NCBI RefSeq assembly: GCF_001514065.1
Contig: NZ_KQ948434.1
Coordinates: forward strand, 124,001-188,000
DNA from: Streptomyces antibioticus
GTDB lineage: Bacteria; Actinomycetota; Actinomycetes; Streptomycetales; Streptomycetaceae
DNA: 64,000 nucleotides
Direction: 5' to 3'
Positions 1 through 8,454 of this stretch are shown here, in pieces. The position numbers and the translations under genes were made by a program. A model generated the notes under the pieces. It was given only the letters and a program-made list of their open reading frames with translations. It did not search any database and had not been told where the DNA came from. Each line of letters opens with the position of its first letter. The first letter of the stretch is position 1.

Positions 1-674
1 ATGATCAGGGCGGTGATCGTCCGCAGCGGTCCCGGCGAGGACAGCGCACCGAGCTCCTTGAAGCCGCTCGGCTCCTTCAGCATGCCGTCCATGGGCCAGA
101 CGACGGCGTCGACGCGGGCGGTCACGGCACTCACCGCGACCGTGCCGCTCGCCGCGTCCGTGAGGTGGGCGGAGGAGTCCAGGGAGCCCTGCCGCTCGTC
201 ACCGAGCAGGAACAGCCGGCCCTTGGGGACGGTCACCTCGGGGATGTTCTTCCACTCGGCCAGGCTGTCCTTGGGCAGATACGGTTCGTCGACCTGCTTG
301 CCGTTGACGGTGAGCTTGCCCTTCGTGCAGCAGGAGACGGTGTCCCCGCCGACCGCGACCACGCGCTTGACCACGGGGGCGTTGCTCACCCAGGTCTTGT
401 CGGTGAAGACGACCACGTCACCCCGGCGGATGTCGCCGCCGTCGATGCGCTGCGCCAGCACCCGGTCGCCGGCGTCGATGGTGGGCGCCATCGAGCTGGT
501 GGGCACGGTGTACGGCCGGTAGACCACCGCTCCCCAGGCGAACCCGCCGAGGAACAGCACCAGGCCCAGCGCGACGGCCAGCCCGGACAGTCGCTGTCCG
601 GTCCGGCTGCCCACCGGGCCCGTGTCGGTGCCTCCGCTGCGCGGGGCCGTACGTGTCGTGCTCTCGCCACCCAT
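1..674 (-). CDS. sipZ: Type I signal peptidase SipZ (3' end missing)
   Basis: Serine-lysine signal peptidase that removes signal peptides from exported proteins on the outer face of the membrane. About 224 codons are visible from the ATG at 672-674 and the frame is still open at the left edge. One membrane anchor lies near residues 29-51. Box B has Ser61-Met62 in PTSSMAPT, so Ser61 is the likely nucleophile. The general-base Lys is near 103 in VVKRVVAVGGD, and LLGDERQGSLDS is box E. The last visible residues become hydrophobic, so a C-terminal anchor may follow outside the window. It is the fourth of four consecutive signal peptidase genes and starts 112 nt after sipY ends. The symbol rests on the sipW-X-Y-Z order known in S. 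lividans. Confidence 0.9.
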   Translation of the reverse strand, partial: MGGESTTRTAPRSGGTDTGPVGSRTGQRLSGLAVALGLVLFLGGFAWGAVVYRPYTVPTSSMAPTIDAGDRVLAQRIDGGDIRRGDVVVFTDKTWVSNAPVVKRVVAVGGDTVSCCTKGKLTVNGKQVDEPYLPKDSLAEWKNIPEVTVPKGRLFLLGDERQGSLDSSAHLTDAASGTVAVSAVTARVDAVVWPMDGMLKEPSGFKELGALSSPGPLRTITALI

Positions 675-786
675 GGGTCCGCACCCTACCCGGCGGTACC
701 GGAACCGGTCAGCCCCCTTCGGGGACCAAGGTCACCGGCTCCGTAAAGGTTTGCCCAGGCCAACCCGGCAGCCTCTGCGAACAGGT

Positions 787-1749
787 TCAGCGCGTCTCCG
801 CCGGCGCGACCTTGCGCCGCCGCCACAGCACCACCGGCACCGCGCCCGCGAGTGCCAGCCCCTGCGGGGCCACCGTCAGCGCGGTGGACGCCGAGGACTG
901 GGTGTTCAGGCCGTCCTGGTCGAAGGTGTCCGGGACCGGCAGGGTGCCCCAGCGGTTGATCGGCCAGGCCTTCACGACGGCCCGTCCGACGACCTCGTCG
1001 ACCGGGACCATGCCGTGGTACTTGTCGTCCTGGTTGTAGCGCGAGTCGCGCGAGTTCTGGCGGTGGTCGCCCATGACCCAGATGAAGCCCTTGGGCACCT
1101 TCACCTTGAACTGGCCGCCGCTGTCGTCGACCGTGCAGGGGGTGTTGCCGGCGTAGACGTAGTCGCTCTCGTTCAGCGCCTTGCCGTTGACCTTCACCGG
1201 GCCGGTGCCCTTGCACTCGACGGTGTCGCCGCCGACGCCGATGACCCGCTTGATGAGGTCCTTCTCCTCGGAGGACGGCATCAGGCCGATCCAGCTGAGG
1301 AACGTCTGGACGGCGTTCGGCTCAGCGGTCGGCTCGCCCGCCAGCCACTGGGTCGGGTCGTGGAAGACGACGACCTCACCGCGCTCGGGCTCGGAGCCGA
1401 ACCACGGCGTCAGCTTGTCGACGAGGACCCGGTCACCCTGCTGGAGGGTGTTCTGCATCGAGTCGGACGGGATCGAGAACGCCTGCACCAGGAACGTCTT
1501 GATCAGCAGCGCCAGAACCAGCGCGATACCGATCAGGATCGGCAGTTCCTTCCAGAAGGAACGCGGCTTCTTCGGCGCGGGTTTCGACTCTTCCTGGCCC
1601 TGGTCGGTCCTGGTCCCGTCCTCGTCTCCACCGGAGCCGTCGCTCGAGGTCACGACGCTGTCCGCGGCCGGGTCGGCCGCGTCCACGGGGCGTCCGCGGT
1701 GCTCCTCGCCGTCGTGTCCGGACCGTGCGCCAACCGCCACATCCCCCAC
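787..1749 (-). CDS. sipY: Type I signal peptidase SipY
   Basis: Signal peptidase I of 320 aa. The GTG at 1749 is chosen because an AAGGAG Shine-Dalgarno sequence lies 5-7 nt upstream. An acidic, disordered cytoplasmic head (residues 1-62) precedes the N-terminal membrane segment (about 66-90). Ser97 in IPSDSMQNT is the nucleophile and Lys167 in DLIKRVIGVGGD the general base. MGDHRQNSRDSR is the conserved box E. A second hydrophobic stretch near 293-307, followed by an RRRK cluster, suggests the C-terminal anchor described for some Streptomyces signal peptidases. Its 5' end overlaps the 3' part of the sipX reading frame by 317 nt in another frame. Confidence 0.93.
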   Translation of the reverse strand: MGDVAVGARSGHDGEEHRGRPVDAADPAADSVVTSSDGSGGDEDGTRTDQGQEESKPAPKKPRSFWKELPILIGIALVLALLIKTFLVQAFSIPSDSMQNTLQQGDRVLVDKLTPWFGSEPERGEVVVFHDPTQWLAGEPTAEPNAVQTFLSWIGLMPSSEEKDLIKRVIGVGGDTVECKGTGPVKVNGKALNESDYVYAGNTPCTVDDSGGQFKVKVPKGFIWVMGDHRQNSRDSRYNQDDKYHGMVPVDEVVGRAVVKAWPINRWGTLPVPDTFDQDGLNTQSSASTALTVAPQGLALAGAVPVVLWRRRKVAPAETR

Positions 1750-2731
1750 GCCAACTCCTTACTCTGTGCCGCCGCCTGCCCATGACACGGTGCAGGCCCA
1801 CCACTCCCATAACGAGCGGGAGTTCCGCAGGGGTCGGGAGTTGGACAGGTCCATTCGGATCGTCGGAGGCAACCCTATGCGACAGCGGGGGAGCTGCGGT
1901 CGACCCGGTCACCGAGTCGGACACGGAAGCGTAGGTTTTCGGCTCCTTCAACGTGTTCCAGTGACCCAGCGGCCAGGCGATGACCATCGCCCGCCCCACC
2001 ACCGAGTCCTCCGAGACCGTACCGCCGTAGTCGGTGTCCTGGTGCACGCGGGAGTCCGCGGAGTTGGCCCGGTGGTCGCCCATCACCCACAACCGCCCCT
2101 GGGGGACAGTGATGTCGAACTGCTGGGTGGAGGGAGCGTTGCCGGGATAGAGGTAGTCGCCCTCGGTGAGCGGCACGCCGTTGACGGTGACCCGCCCTTG
2201 TGCGTCACAGCACTTGACGCGGTCGCCGCCGACGCCGACAACGCGCTTGATCAGGTCCTTCTCGTTGTCGGAGGGCAGCAGACCGATGAAGGTGAGCCCT
2301 TCCTTGATCTGCTTGACGACGACGGGGTCCTGCTTCTTCACCGTCGTCTGCTCGTCCTTGAGCCAGCCGCCGGGGTCCTTGAACACGACGACGTCCCCGC
2401 GCTGCGGCTTGGAGCCGAACCACGGGGTGAACTTGTCGACCAGGACGCGGTCGCCGATCCGGATCGTCTGCTCCATGGAGCCCGACGGGATCACGAAGGC
2501 CTGCACCAGGAAGGTCTTGAGCACCAGGGCTATGAGGACGGCGACACCGACGAGGAGCGGTATCTCCTTGACGGCGGAGCGCCTGCGGCGCCGCTTGACC
2601 TTGCGCTGGAGCTTGCGGCGCTCCGCGCGCGAACGGCCGCCCGCGGGGCTGGCGGCGCGCCGGACGCCGGTGGGCAGCAGGTTGTCGGCGGCGCCGCCGG
2701 ACACCCCGCGCGGTTTGCCGCGGTTACCCAT
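1433..2731 (-). CDS. sipX: Type I signal peptidase SipX, with unusually long 3' overlap into sipY
   Basis: Signal peptidase I. The start is taken as the ATG at 2729-2731, inside the sipW stop (ATGGGTAA overlap). An in-frame GTG at 2737 is an alternative. A basic N-terminal region rich in KRRRRR precedes the membrane segment (about 57-79). Ser85 in IPSGSMEQT and Lys162 in DLIKRVVGVGGD are the catalytic pair, and VMGDHRANSADSR is box E. A short hydrophobic C-terminal patch (LPLVMGVVGL, near residue 305) is where comparable proteins would be expected to end. Here the frame stays open for about 110 more Arg/Gly-rich codons, to 1433, over the start of sipY. That tail may be real, the result of a lost stop, or a frame error. 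Confidence 0.8.
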   Translation of the reverse strand: MGNRGKPRGVSGGAADNLLPTGVRRAASPAGGRSRAERRKLQRKVKRRRRRSAVKEIPLLVGVAVLIALVLKTFLVQAFVIPSGSMEQTIRIGDRVLVDKFTPWFGSKPQRGDVVVFKDPGGWLKDEQTTVKKQDPVVVKQIKEGLTFIGLLPSDNEKDLIKRVVGVGGDRVKCCDAQGRVTVNGVPLTEGDYLYPGNAPSTQQFDITVPQGRLWVMGDHRANSADSRVHQDTDYGGTVSEDSVVGRAMVIAWPLGHWNTLKEPKTYASVSDSVTGSTAAPPLSHRVASDDPNGPVQLPTPAELPLVMGVVGLHRVMGRRRHRVRSWRGGCGGWRTVRTRRRGAPRTPRGRGRPGRGQRRDLERRLRWRRGRDQDRPGPGRVETRAEEAAFLLEGTADPDRYRAGSGAADQDVPGAGVLDPVRLDAEHPPAG

Positions 2732-3440
2732 GCGCACCGTCCGCGGCGGGCACGCGCGCGTAGGCGTCGGAGGGCTTGAGCCGGGTCCAGTGCGCGGTCG
2801 GCCATACGATCCAGTCGGCGCGGCCGATGACGTCGTCGACCGGGATCATGCCGCCGCCGGGTGAGCCCAGGTGGTCGCGGGAGTCGCTGGAGCGGCTGCG
2901 GTGGTCGCCGAGGACGAAGAGGGTGCCGTCGGGCACGACGACGTCGAAGGGAACCGTCGACGAGCTGTCACCGGGGTACAGGAACGTCGACTCGTCGACC
3001 GACCGGCCGTTCACCTCGATCCTCCCCTGCTTGTCGCAGCAGACCACGTGGTCTCCCCCCACACCCACGACGCGCTTGATGTAGTCCGCATCCCCGAAAT
3101 ACCCGGATCCGTCGAACACGACCACATCCCCGCGCCGCGGCTCGGCACCGAAACGGTACGCCAACTTATTTACGAGAACCCGGTCCCCGATCCTCAATCC
3201 GTTTTCCATGGATCCGCTGGGAATCTGGAAGGGTTGGACCACGAAAGCGTTGAGGAGCAGCAAAAACAGCAGGCAGAGCAGTGCGGTCAGAGTGATCCGC
3301 CCGCCGGGGAGCCACTCGGTGATCCGGGACGGCAACGCGAAACGCGACCGTTCCTCCTGACCCTCTGTGTCCGAGATCTCCTCGGAGTCGGAAGGGCGGG
3401 AGGAGCGGTCGCGCTCCGTCTGCTGTGCTTCGGTGTCCAT
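2724..3440 (-). CDS. sipW: Type I signal peptidase SipW
   Basis: 238-aa signal peptidase I, first of the four sip genes downstream of rplS. A polar N-terminal region of about 45 residues is followed by a single strong membrane segment (about 48-68). Ser77 (IPSGSMEN) and Lys122 (DYIKRVVGVGGD) form the catalytic dyad, and VLGDHRSRSSDSR is box E. There is no hydrophobic C-terminal anchor, unlike SipY. Its stop codon overlaps the sipX start, which suggests translational coupling. The rplS gene ends 48 nt upstream of the start, so read-through from the ribosomal operon is likely. Confidence 0.93.
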   Translation of the reverse strand: MDTEAQQTERDRSSRPSDSEEISDTEGQEERSRFALPSRITEWLPGGRITLTALLCLLFLLLLNAFVVQPFQIPSGSMENGLRIGDRVLVNKLAYRFGAEPRRGDVVVFDGSGYFGDADYIKRVVGVGGDHVVCCDKQGRIEVNGRSVDESTFLYPGDSSSTVPFDVVVPDGTLFVLGDHRSRSSDSRDHLGSPGGGMIPVDDVIGRADWIVWPTAHWTRLKPSDAYARVPAADGAHG

Positions 3441-3487
3441 CGGGGCCAGATGTTATCCGGCCCCCGTGTGGAGCCCCGAACGCGAGA

Positions 3488-3838
3488 TCAGCTGTCGCGC
3501 TTCTCCTTGATCTTCGCGGCCTTGCCGCGCAGCTCACGCAGGTAGTACAGCTTCGCGCGACGGACGTCACCGCGGGTGACGAGCTCGATCTTCTCGACGA
3601 TCGGGGTGTGCACCGGGAAGGTGCGCTCGACGCCGACGGAGAACGAGACCTTGCGGACCGTGAAGGTCTCGCGGACACCGGCGCCCTGGCGACGGATGAC
3701 TACGCCCTTGAACTGCTGCACACGAGAGCGGTTGCCCTCGATGACGCGGACGTGGACGTTGACGGTGTCACCCGGGCGGAAGGCCGGGATGTCGCTGCGC
3801 AGCGACGCGCTGTCGACGGAGTCGAGCAGGTGAGACAT
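3488..3838 (-). CDS. rplS: 50S ribosomal protein L19
   Basis: Structural protein of the large subunit near the 30S-50S interface, 116 aa. The ATG at 3838 ([10 protein letters not shown]) is chosen over an in-frame upstream ATG at 3865 because it gives the normal L19 length and has a GAAGAAAG-type ribosome site before it. The typical [20 protein letters not shown] and [12 protein letters not shown] segments are intact. It is the last gene of the rpsP-khpA-rimM-trmD-rplS operon and is followed by sipW. Confidence 0.97.
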   Translation of the reverse strand: MSHLLDSVDSASLRSDIPAFRPGDTVNVHVRVIEGNRSRVQQFKGVVIRRQGAGVRETFTVRKVSFSVGVERTFPVHTPIVEKIELVTRGDVRRAKLYYLRELRGKAAKIKEKRDS

Positions 3839-3972
3839 TTCGTCTGCTTTCTTCGCCCATGCCACAGGTCATAAGCGGGAGATAGGTGTTTCCTGAGGAT
3901 GCTGTCCGTGTCGGGGCGGGCGTCGTGTCCCCCTGTGGCAGGGGCGCACGCCGGACGACGCACAACAGCGCC

Positions 3973-4806
3973 CTATTCTTCCACGTCGTCGACCCGACGC
4001 CAAAATCGGCCGTACGGCTCCCCCGCCGGGTCCGGCGCCCAGCCCAGGATGGAGAGCATCTCGCGGTCCTTCTTGTCGAAGGCCTTGGGGTCGCAGCGCT
4101 CGATGAGGTCGGGCCGGTTGGCGGTGGTGCGCTTGAGCGCCTCGTCGCGCCGCCAGCGGGCGATCTTGCCGTGGTGGCCGCTGAGCAGCGTCTCCGGGAT
4201 CTCCCGGCCGCGCCAGGCGGGCGGCTTGGTGTAGACGGGGCCCTCCAGGAGGTTCGCCATCGCGCCGGGCGCGAAGGAGTCGTCCCGGTGCGACTCGGCG
4301 TTGCCCAGGACGCCGGGCAGCAGCCGCGCCACGGCCTCGGTGATCACCAGGACGGCCGCCTCACCGCCGGCGAGGACGTAGTCGCCGATGGACACCTCGT
4401 AGACCGGCATCCGGGTCGCGTACTCGTCGATGACCCGGCGGTCGATCCCCTCGTAGCGGGCCGGCGTGAAGACCAGCCAGGGCCGCTCGGAGAGCTCGAC
4501 GGCGAGTTCCTGGGTGAAGGGGCGTCCGCTGGGCGTCGGGACGATGAGGGCGGGCGCGTGCGAGCCGGTCTCGTAGCCGTCGGCCAGCACGGAGTCCAGC
4601 GCGTCCCCCCAGGGCTCGGTCTTCATGACCATGCCGGGGCCGCCGCCGTACGGGGTGTCGTCGACGGTGTTGTGACGGTCGTAGGTCCACTCGCGCAGCT
4701 CGTGCACCTGGACATTGAGCTGTCCACGCGCGCGTGCCTTGCCCACGAGGGAGACGTTCAGGGGTTCGAGGTACTCCGGGAAGATCGTGACGACGTCGAG
4801 CCTCAT
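3973..4806 (-). CDS. trmD: tRNA (guanine-37-N1)-methyltransferase
   Basis: SPOUT-family enzyme that uses SAM to methylate G37 of tRNAs with G36, which prevents +1 frameshifting. 277 aa, beginning [15 protein letters not shown]. The trefoil-knot SAM pocket is recognisable in [13 protein letters not shown], and [12 protein letters not shown] is also diagnostic. The start overlaps the rimM stop by 4 nt (ATGA), indicating coupling. One codon tract (Ala-Arg-Ala-Arg at residues 24-27) contains the recurrent CACGCGCGCGTG palindrome at 4725-4736. Confidence 0.97.
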   Translation of the reverse strand: MRLDVVTIFPEYLEPLNVSLVGKARARGQLNVQVHELREWTYDRHNTVDDTPYGGGPGMVMKTEPWGDALDSVLADGYETGSHAPALIVPTPSGRPFTQELAVELSERPWLVFTPARYEGIDRRVIDEYATRMPVYEVSIGDYVLAGGEAAVLVITEAVARLLPGVLGNAESHRDDSFAPGAMANLLEGPVYTKPPAWRGREIPETLLSGHHGKIARWRRDEALKRTTANRPDLIERCDPKAFDKKDREMLSILGWAPDPAGEPYGRFWRRVDDVEE

Positions 4807-5348
4807 GCGCTGTCGTCCCTCGACGAGACGGTCTCGGCCTGGTCGTCGATCAGCCCGGGCGGCGGGGTGATGACCGCCTTCTGCTCCTCCAGGTCGATCT
4901 CCGCGACGATCTCCGCGACGAACGGGATCATCACCTCGCTGCCGTCGGGACGCTCCACGATGAAGAGGTCCTGCGAGGGCAGGTGCGAGATCTCGGTGAT
5001 CCGGCCGACCTCCACGCCGTCGGCGGTGACCACGTCCAGGTCCATCAGCTGGTGGTCGTAGTACTCGTCCTCGTCCTCCGGCAGTTCCTCCGGATCGACC
5101 TCGGCGATCAGGAGGGTGTTGCGGAGGGCCTCGGCGCCGGTGCGGTCCTTGACGCCCTCGAAGCGCAGGAGGAGGCGGCCACTGTGCACCCGGCCGGTCT
5201 CGATGGTGAGGGGGCCGGTGGCGGCGGGGTCCGTGAGAAGGACGGCACCGGGGGCGAGCCGGAGCTCCGGCTCGTCGGTACGGACCTCCACGGTGACCTC
5301 GCCCTTGATGCCGTGAGCACGGCCGATGCGAGCAACTACGAGCTGCAC
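4803..5348 (-). CDS. rimM: Ribosome maturation factor RimM
   Basis: 16S rRNA processing and 30S assembly factor that binds ribosomal protein S19. 181 aa with the N-terminal beta-barrel ([15 protein letters not shown]) and a C-terminal PRC-barrel (HQLMDLDVV...GRITEIS...MIPFV). It sits between khpA and trmD in the canonical actinobacterial order and overlaps trmD by 4 nt. The last 25 residues are a variable tail. Nothing is unusual. Confidence 0.96.
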   Translation of the reverse strand: MQLVVARIGRAHGIKGEVTVEVRTDEPELRLAPGAVLLTDPAATGPLTIETGRVHSGRLLLRFEGVKDRTGAEALRNTLLIAEVDPEELPEDEDEYYDHQLMDLDVVTADGVEVGRITEISHLPSQDLFIVERPDGSEVMIPFVAEIVAEIDLEEQKAVITPPPGLIDDQAETVSSRDDSA

Positions 5349-5436
5349 TTTTCGAAGATCTCCTGATCGTACGTACGACTACGGGCCGGGGACGGCCCAG
5401 TGGCCCTCCCCGGCCCGAGCCGGTGCTGCAATTGCG

Positions 5437-5676
5437 TCAGCGGACGTGGTCCACGTCGACGAGGTCGACACGGACGCCGCGACCGCCGATGGCGCCCACG
5501 ACGGTGCGCAGAGCGCGTGCGGTGCGGCCGTTGCGACCGATCACCTTGCCGAGGTCGTCGGGGTGCACCCGGACCTCGAGCACACGCCCGCGGCGCAGGT
5601 TGCGGGATGCGACCTGCACATCGTCAGGGTTGTCGACGATGCCCTTCACGAGGTGCTCGAGAGCCTCCTCGAGCAT
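5437..5676 (-). CDS. khpA: KH-domain RNA-binding protein KhpA
   Basis: 79-aa single KH-domain protein. The RNA-binding GxxG loop is visible as GKVIGRNGRTA (about residues 43-53). KhpA proteins bind RNA in the cytoplasm, often with KhpB/EloR in Gram-positives; that partner is not in this window. The start lies 2 nt after the rpsP stop, so the two are probably translated together. Confidence 0.94.
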   Translation of the reverse strand: MLEEALEHLVKGIVDNPDDVQVASRNLRRGRVLEVRVHPDDLGKVIGRNGRTARALRTVVGAIGGRGVRVDLVDVDHVR

Positions 5677-5678
5677 GC

Positions 5679-6098
5679 TCAGGCCTCGGTCGACTCGGAC
5701 TCGGCCGCGGCCTCGTCCTTCTTCTCAGCCTTCTTCTTCTGGGTGATGGCCTCACCCTTGCCCTCGTCGTCGCCGCCCAGGGCCTCGAACGAGGGGCGCG
5801 CCTTCTTGGGCTCGGCGACGAGCAGCGGAGCCGGGGCGGGCTCGCCCTTGAACTTCTGCCAGTCGCCGGTCTTCTTCAGGATGGCGAGCACGGGCTCGGT
5901 CGGCTGCGCGCCGACACCCAGCCAGTAGGCGACGCGCTCGGCGTCGACCTCGATGCGCGACGGGTTCTGCACCGGGTGGTACAGACCGATCTCCTCGATC
6001 GCACGGCCGTCACGACGGGTACGGGAGTCGGCGACGACGATGCGGTAGTGAGGCGAACGGATCTTGCCCAGACGCTTCAGCTTGATCTTGACTGCCAC
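5679..6098 (-). CDS. rpsP: 30S ribosomal protein S16
   Basis: Small-subunit assembly protein. The first 80 or so residues are the conserved S16 fold ([19 protein letters not shown]). The remaining 55-60 residues are a charged, Lys/Glu/Ala-rich tail usual in actinobacteria, giving 139 aa against about 80-90 in other bacteria. It is the first gene of the rpsP-khpA-rimM-trmD-rplS operon. The ATG at 6098 has an AGGAGA ribosome site a few nt upstream. Confidence 0.97.
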   Translation of the reverse strand: MAVKIKLKRLGKIRSPHYRIVVADSRTRRDGRAIEEIGLYHPVQNPSRIEVDAERVAYWLGVGAQPTEPVLAILKKTGDWQKFKGEPAPAPLLVAEPKKARPSFEALGGDDEGKGEAITQKKKAEKKDEAAAESESTEA

Positions 6099-6287
6099 GG
6101 GAGTGGATTCTCCTGGTTTTGACGTGATTGGGCACGGCGAGTCTGCCGCGTGGGGTTGCGGTACCCGAGTGCCCGATGGACGCGTCAGCCGGAGGAGAGA
6201 GGGGTCCTGTGCGACTGTCGAGTACAGCTAGCCATTGTGCCACACCCCTCGGCTCGCGTCGGACCGAGGTCACCGCAGGGCATGCCT

Positions 6288-6317
6288 GACGGGCACCCGG
6301 CGGTCCGGGTGCCCGTC
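6288..6317 (-). terminator. Hairpin downstream of the SprT-like gene
   Basis: A perfect 13-bp inverted repeat (GACGGGCACCCGG and its complement) around a 4-nt loop. It lies between the SprT-like gene and rpsP, both on the minus strand, so it probably ends the former. There is no T-run, as is common for Streptomyces terminators. Confidence 0.7.
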
Positions 6318-6375
6318 ACAGACGCGCCCACGACATCGATTCCGGCACCCACGAGACGCCGGACACCGCGCGTGG

Positions 6376-6972
6376 CTAGGCCGCCCCGACGACCTCCGGG
6401 ATGCGGAACGGCTTGCCGCAGCCGCCGCACACGATCGGTGCCTGCGCCAGCACCGACGGAACGACCCGTACGTTGCGCCCGCAGTCGCAGACCGCCTTCA
6501 CGCGCACGCCGCCCCCGGAGGAGCCGTGCCGGGCGGCCGGGCCGCGGAAGGTGCGGGAGGTGTCGGCGGAGGTGGCTGCCGTGTGCGCCTTCAGGGCGCG
6601 CTGGAGGCGGTCGATCGTCGGCCGGTAGCGGCGCTTCGCCTCGGGGTTGAGGGTGACCAGCGAGAAACCGCTGCTCGGGTGCGGTTCCTCGGGGTGGTCC
6701 AGGCCCAGTTCCTCGGCGATCGCGAGGAATCTGCGGTTGTGGTAGCGGCCGGCGCGGGAGGTGTCACGGACGCCGCGGGCGGCGGCGATCCCATGGACTG
6801 CCTCATGGAGCAGTCGCTCGAAGGAGAGTTCGTGTCCGCACGCGGACGACGACTCTCCGATCAGGGACTCTGGCGCGGCGAGGTCCGGCAGCTCGGGGTG
6901 GTACCGCTGAATATCGGCCCACGCCTGTGCCAGCTCGGCGGCGAGAACAGGTGGTGTCTGTGTCGTGCTCAC
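6376..6972 (-). CDS. SprT-like zinc metallopeptidase-fold protein
   Basis: SprT-family protein, probably a zinc-dependent peptidase or Spartan-like DNA-protein crosslink factor; the exact role is not known. The zinc motif HEAVHG is present with a downstream conserved RYHNRRF. The C-terminal part carries CDCG and CGGCG pairs typical of the SprT zinc ribbon. The GTG at 6972 (VSTTQTPPV, about 198 aa) is preferred. The frame continues to a GTG at 7035, but that extra stretch is AT-richer and looks like promoter. No clear Shine-Dalgarno sequence precedes 6972, so leaderless translation is possible. Confidence 0.8.
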   Translation of the reverse strand: MSTTQTPPVLAAELAQAWADIQRYHPELPDLAAPESLIGESSSACGHELSFERLLHEAVHGIAAARGVRDTSRAGRYHNRRFLAIAEELGLDHPEEPHPSSGFSLVTLNPEAKRRYRPTIDRLQRALKAHTAATSADTSRTFRGPAARHGSSGGGVRVKAVCDCGRNVRVVPSVLAQAPIVCGGCGKPFRIPEVVGAA

Positions 6973-7531
6973 GTAATGACAACGAGCCGGAGTGCCCCAG
7001 TGTTCCGATTCCGGGCCATCCCAAATAATTTGCACGTACCCGTCAGTTGCCGCTGATGCGTCCTGACGAGGGCGGGTGCGCTGATCTGCGGAGAAGCCTC
7101 ACAGCTCGTATCAAGGCGGTACGTAGTCCGATATACGCACCGCCGCGTAGACGATGTCCGCGCGTCGCGACGAGTGGGGTCCTCGGATGCGCAAGAGGCG
7201 TTTCGGTCGCTCTCCCGCCGGAGGGCGCTACCTCAGTAAGCGCATACGACGACCGCGACGTTACCCGGCGCGTGATCGGCGTCCGGCACCGCCCCGCCCT
7301 CGGCCCGGGCGTGAGCGCGGGTGCCTCCGCCATGACGGGATCGTACGGGCCCAAGTTGCCGGGATGTGAAATCTCGCCGCTGGCACGTTCCACCCACAAG
7401 CCGGGCCCTACGACCCCTGGACTCCGGGACGGACGCGGAGTTTGCTGGCATTGCGGGGGAAGAGCGAGCGCACGTCACGGGGGCTACGGAAACGGGCACC
7501 AGGGCAACTCTCGGCGGATTGGGGCGCTTTG
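6973..7531. other. 559-nt divergent intergenic region
   Basis: This lies between the minus-strand SprT-like gene and the plus-strand methyltransferase and must hold both promoters. I see no convincing small gene, RNA or strong hairpin. Overlapping open frames on both strands have no family resemblance. Confidence 0.6.
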
Positions 7532-8389
7532 ATGACACCTACGCTCGTGCGGCAGCACCTGGCTCACGCGGGGGAGACGCCCCGCGCGGAAGCGGGGGCA
7601 CGCGCGCGTGACTGGTCCGAGATCCAGGAGCGGATGCTGGTCCCGCTCTACGAGGCCGTCTACGAGCGACTCGATGTGGGACACGGCACCCGGCTGCTCG
7701 GCCTCGGCTGCGGCAGCGGGCTCGCCCTTCTGATGGCCGCCTCCAGAGGGGCCGCGGTCACCGGCGTCGACGCCGGCCGCCCCGAACGGCTGGCCCTGGC
7801 CCGGGAACGGCTGCTTCCCGAGGCGTGGGGCACGCGCGCGCGGGGGGACACCCGGCTGGTCGACGGCACACCACAGGACGCGGCCGACGCGGAGACGCCC
7901 GCGTACACCCTGGTGACCGCTTTCGAGCCCATCGGATGTCTCGCGGGCGACTCGGAGGGGCTCGGCGAGCTGTTGCAGGCAGCGACCCCGCTCGCCGAGC
8001 GCGGGGCGCCCGTGGTGCTGGCCGGCTGGGGTCCGCCGGAACGCTGCACCACGTCGTCCGTGCTGCGGGTGGCCACGAAGCTGGCGGATCCGCTGCGCAG
8101 CACGGGCAGTTGGCGCCCCGCCCTCCGCGACGACCTGGAGGAGGTCGCCCAGCGGGCGGGACTGAAGCCGGACGGTTCCGGGCGGGTGGCCTGCCCGTTC
8201 GGGTACGCCGACCTGGACAGCGCGGTGAAGGGCCTGCTGTCGACCGGTCTCTTCGACGCGGCGATCTCCGCGACGGACCAGGCGCAGGTCGACAAGGAGG
8301 TGGCCGAGGCGCTCCATCCGTACCAGCGGCGGGACCGGACGGTGTGGATGCCGAACGTGTTCCGGTACCTCATCGCGCGCGTGCCGTGA
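7532..8389 (+). CDS. Class I SAM-dependent methyltransferase
   Basis: 285 aa with a Rossmann-type methyltransferase fold. Motif I is RLLGLGCGSGLALL followed by VTGVDAG, where the Asp should bind the ribose of SAM. The substrate cannot be inferred. The ATG at 7532 is chosen because a GGGGCG ribosome site sits just upstream; an in-frame upstream start at 7442 would add 30 residues unlike the family. The gene is monocistronic and convergent with ftsH. It carries one CACGCGCGCGTG palindrome (7599-7610) encoding Ala-Arg-Ala-Arg. Confidence 0.85.
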   Translation: MTPTLVRQHLAHAGETPRAEAGARARDWSEIQERMLVPLYEAVYERLDVGHGTRLLGLGCGSGLALLMAASRGAAVTGVDAGRPERLALARERLLPEAWGTRARGDTRLVDGTPQDAADAETPAYTLVTAFEPIGCLAGDSEGLGELLQAATPLAERGAPVVLAGWGPPERCTTSSVLRVATKLADPLRSTGSWRPALRDDLEEVAQRAGLKPDGSGRVACPFGYADLDSAVKGLLSTGLFDAAISATDQAQVDKEVAEALHPYQRRDRTVWMPNVFRYLIARVP

Positions 8390-8454
8390 CCGACATGGCC
8401 TGAACCGAGCGCTGCGACCGGGCGGAAGCCGCGCAGCCGGACCTGCGTGGACGC

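Noticed and set aside
7043-7399. A 118-aa minus-strand frame upstream of the methyltransferase
   Set aside because: It has no ribosome site or homology and lies in a region expected to hold promoters.
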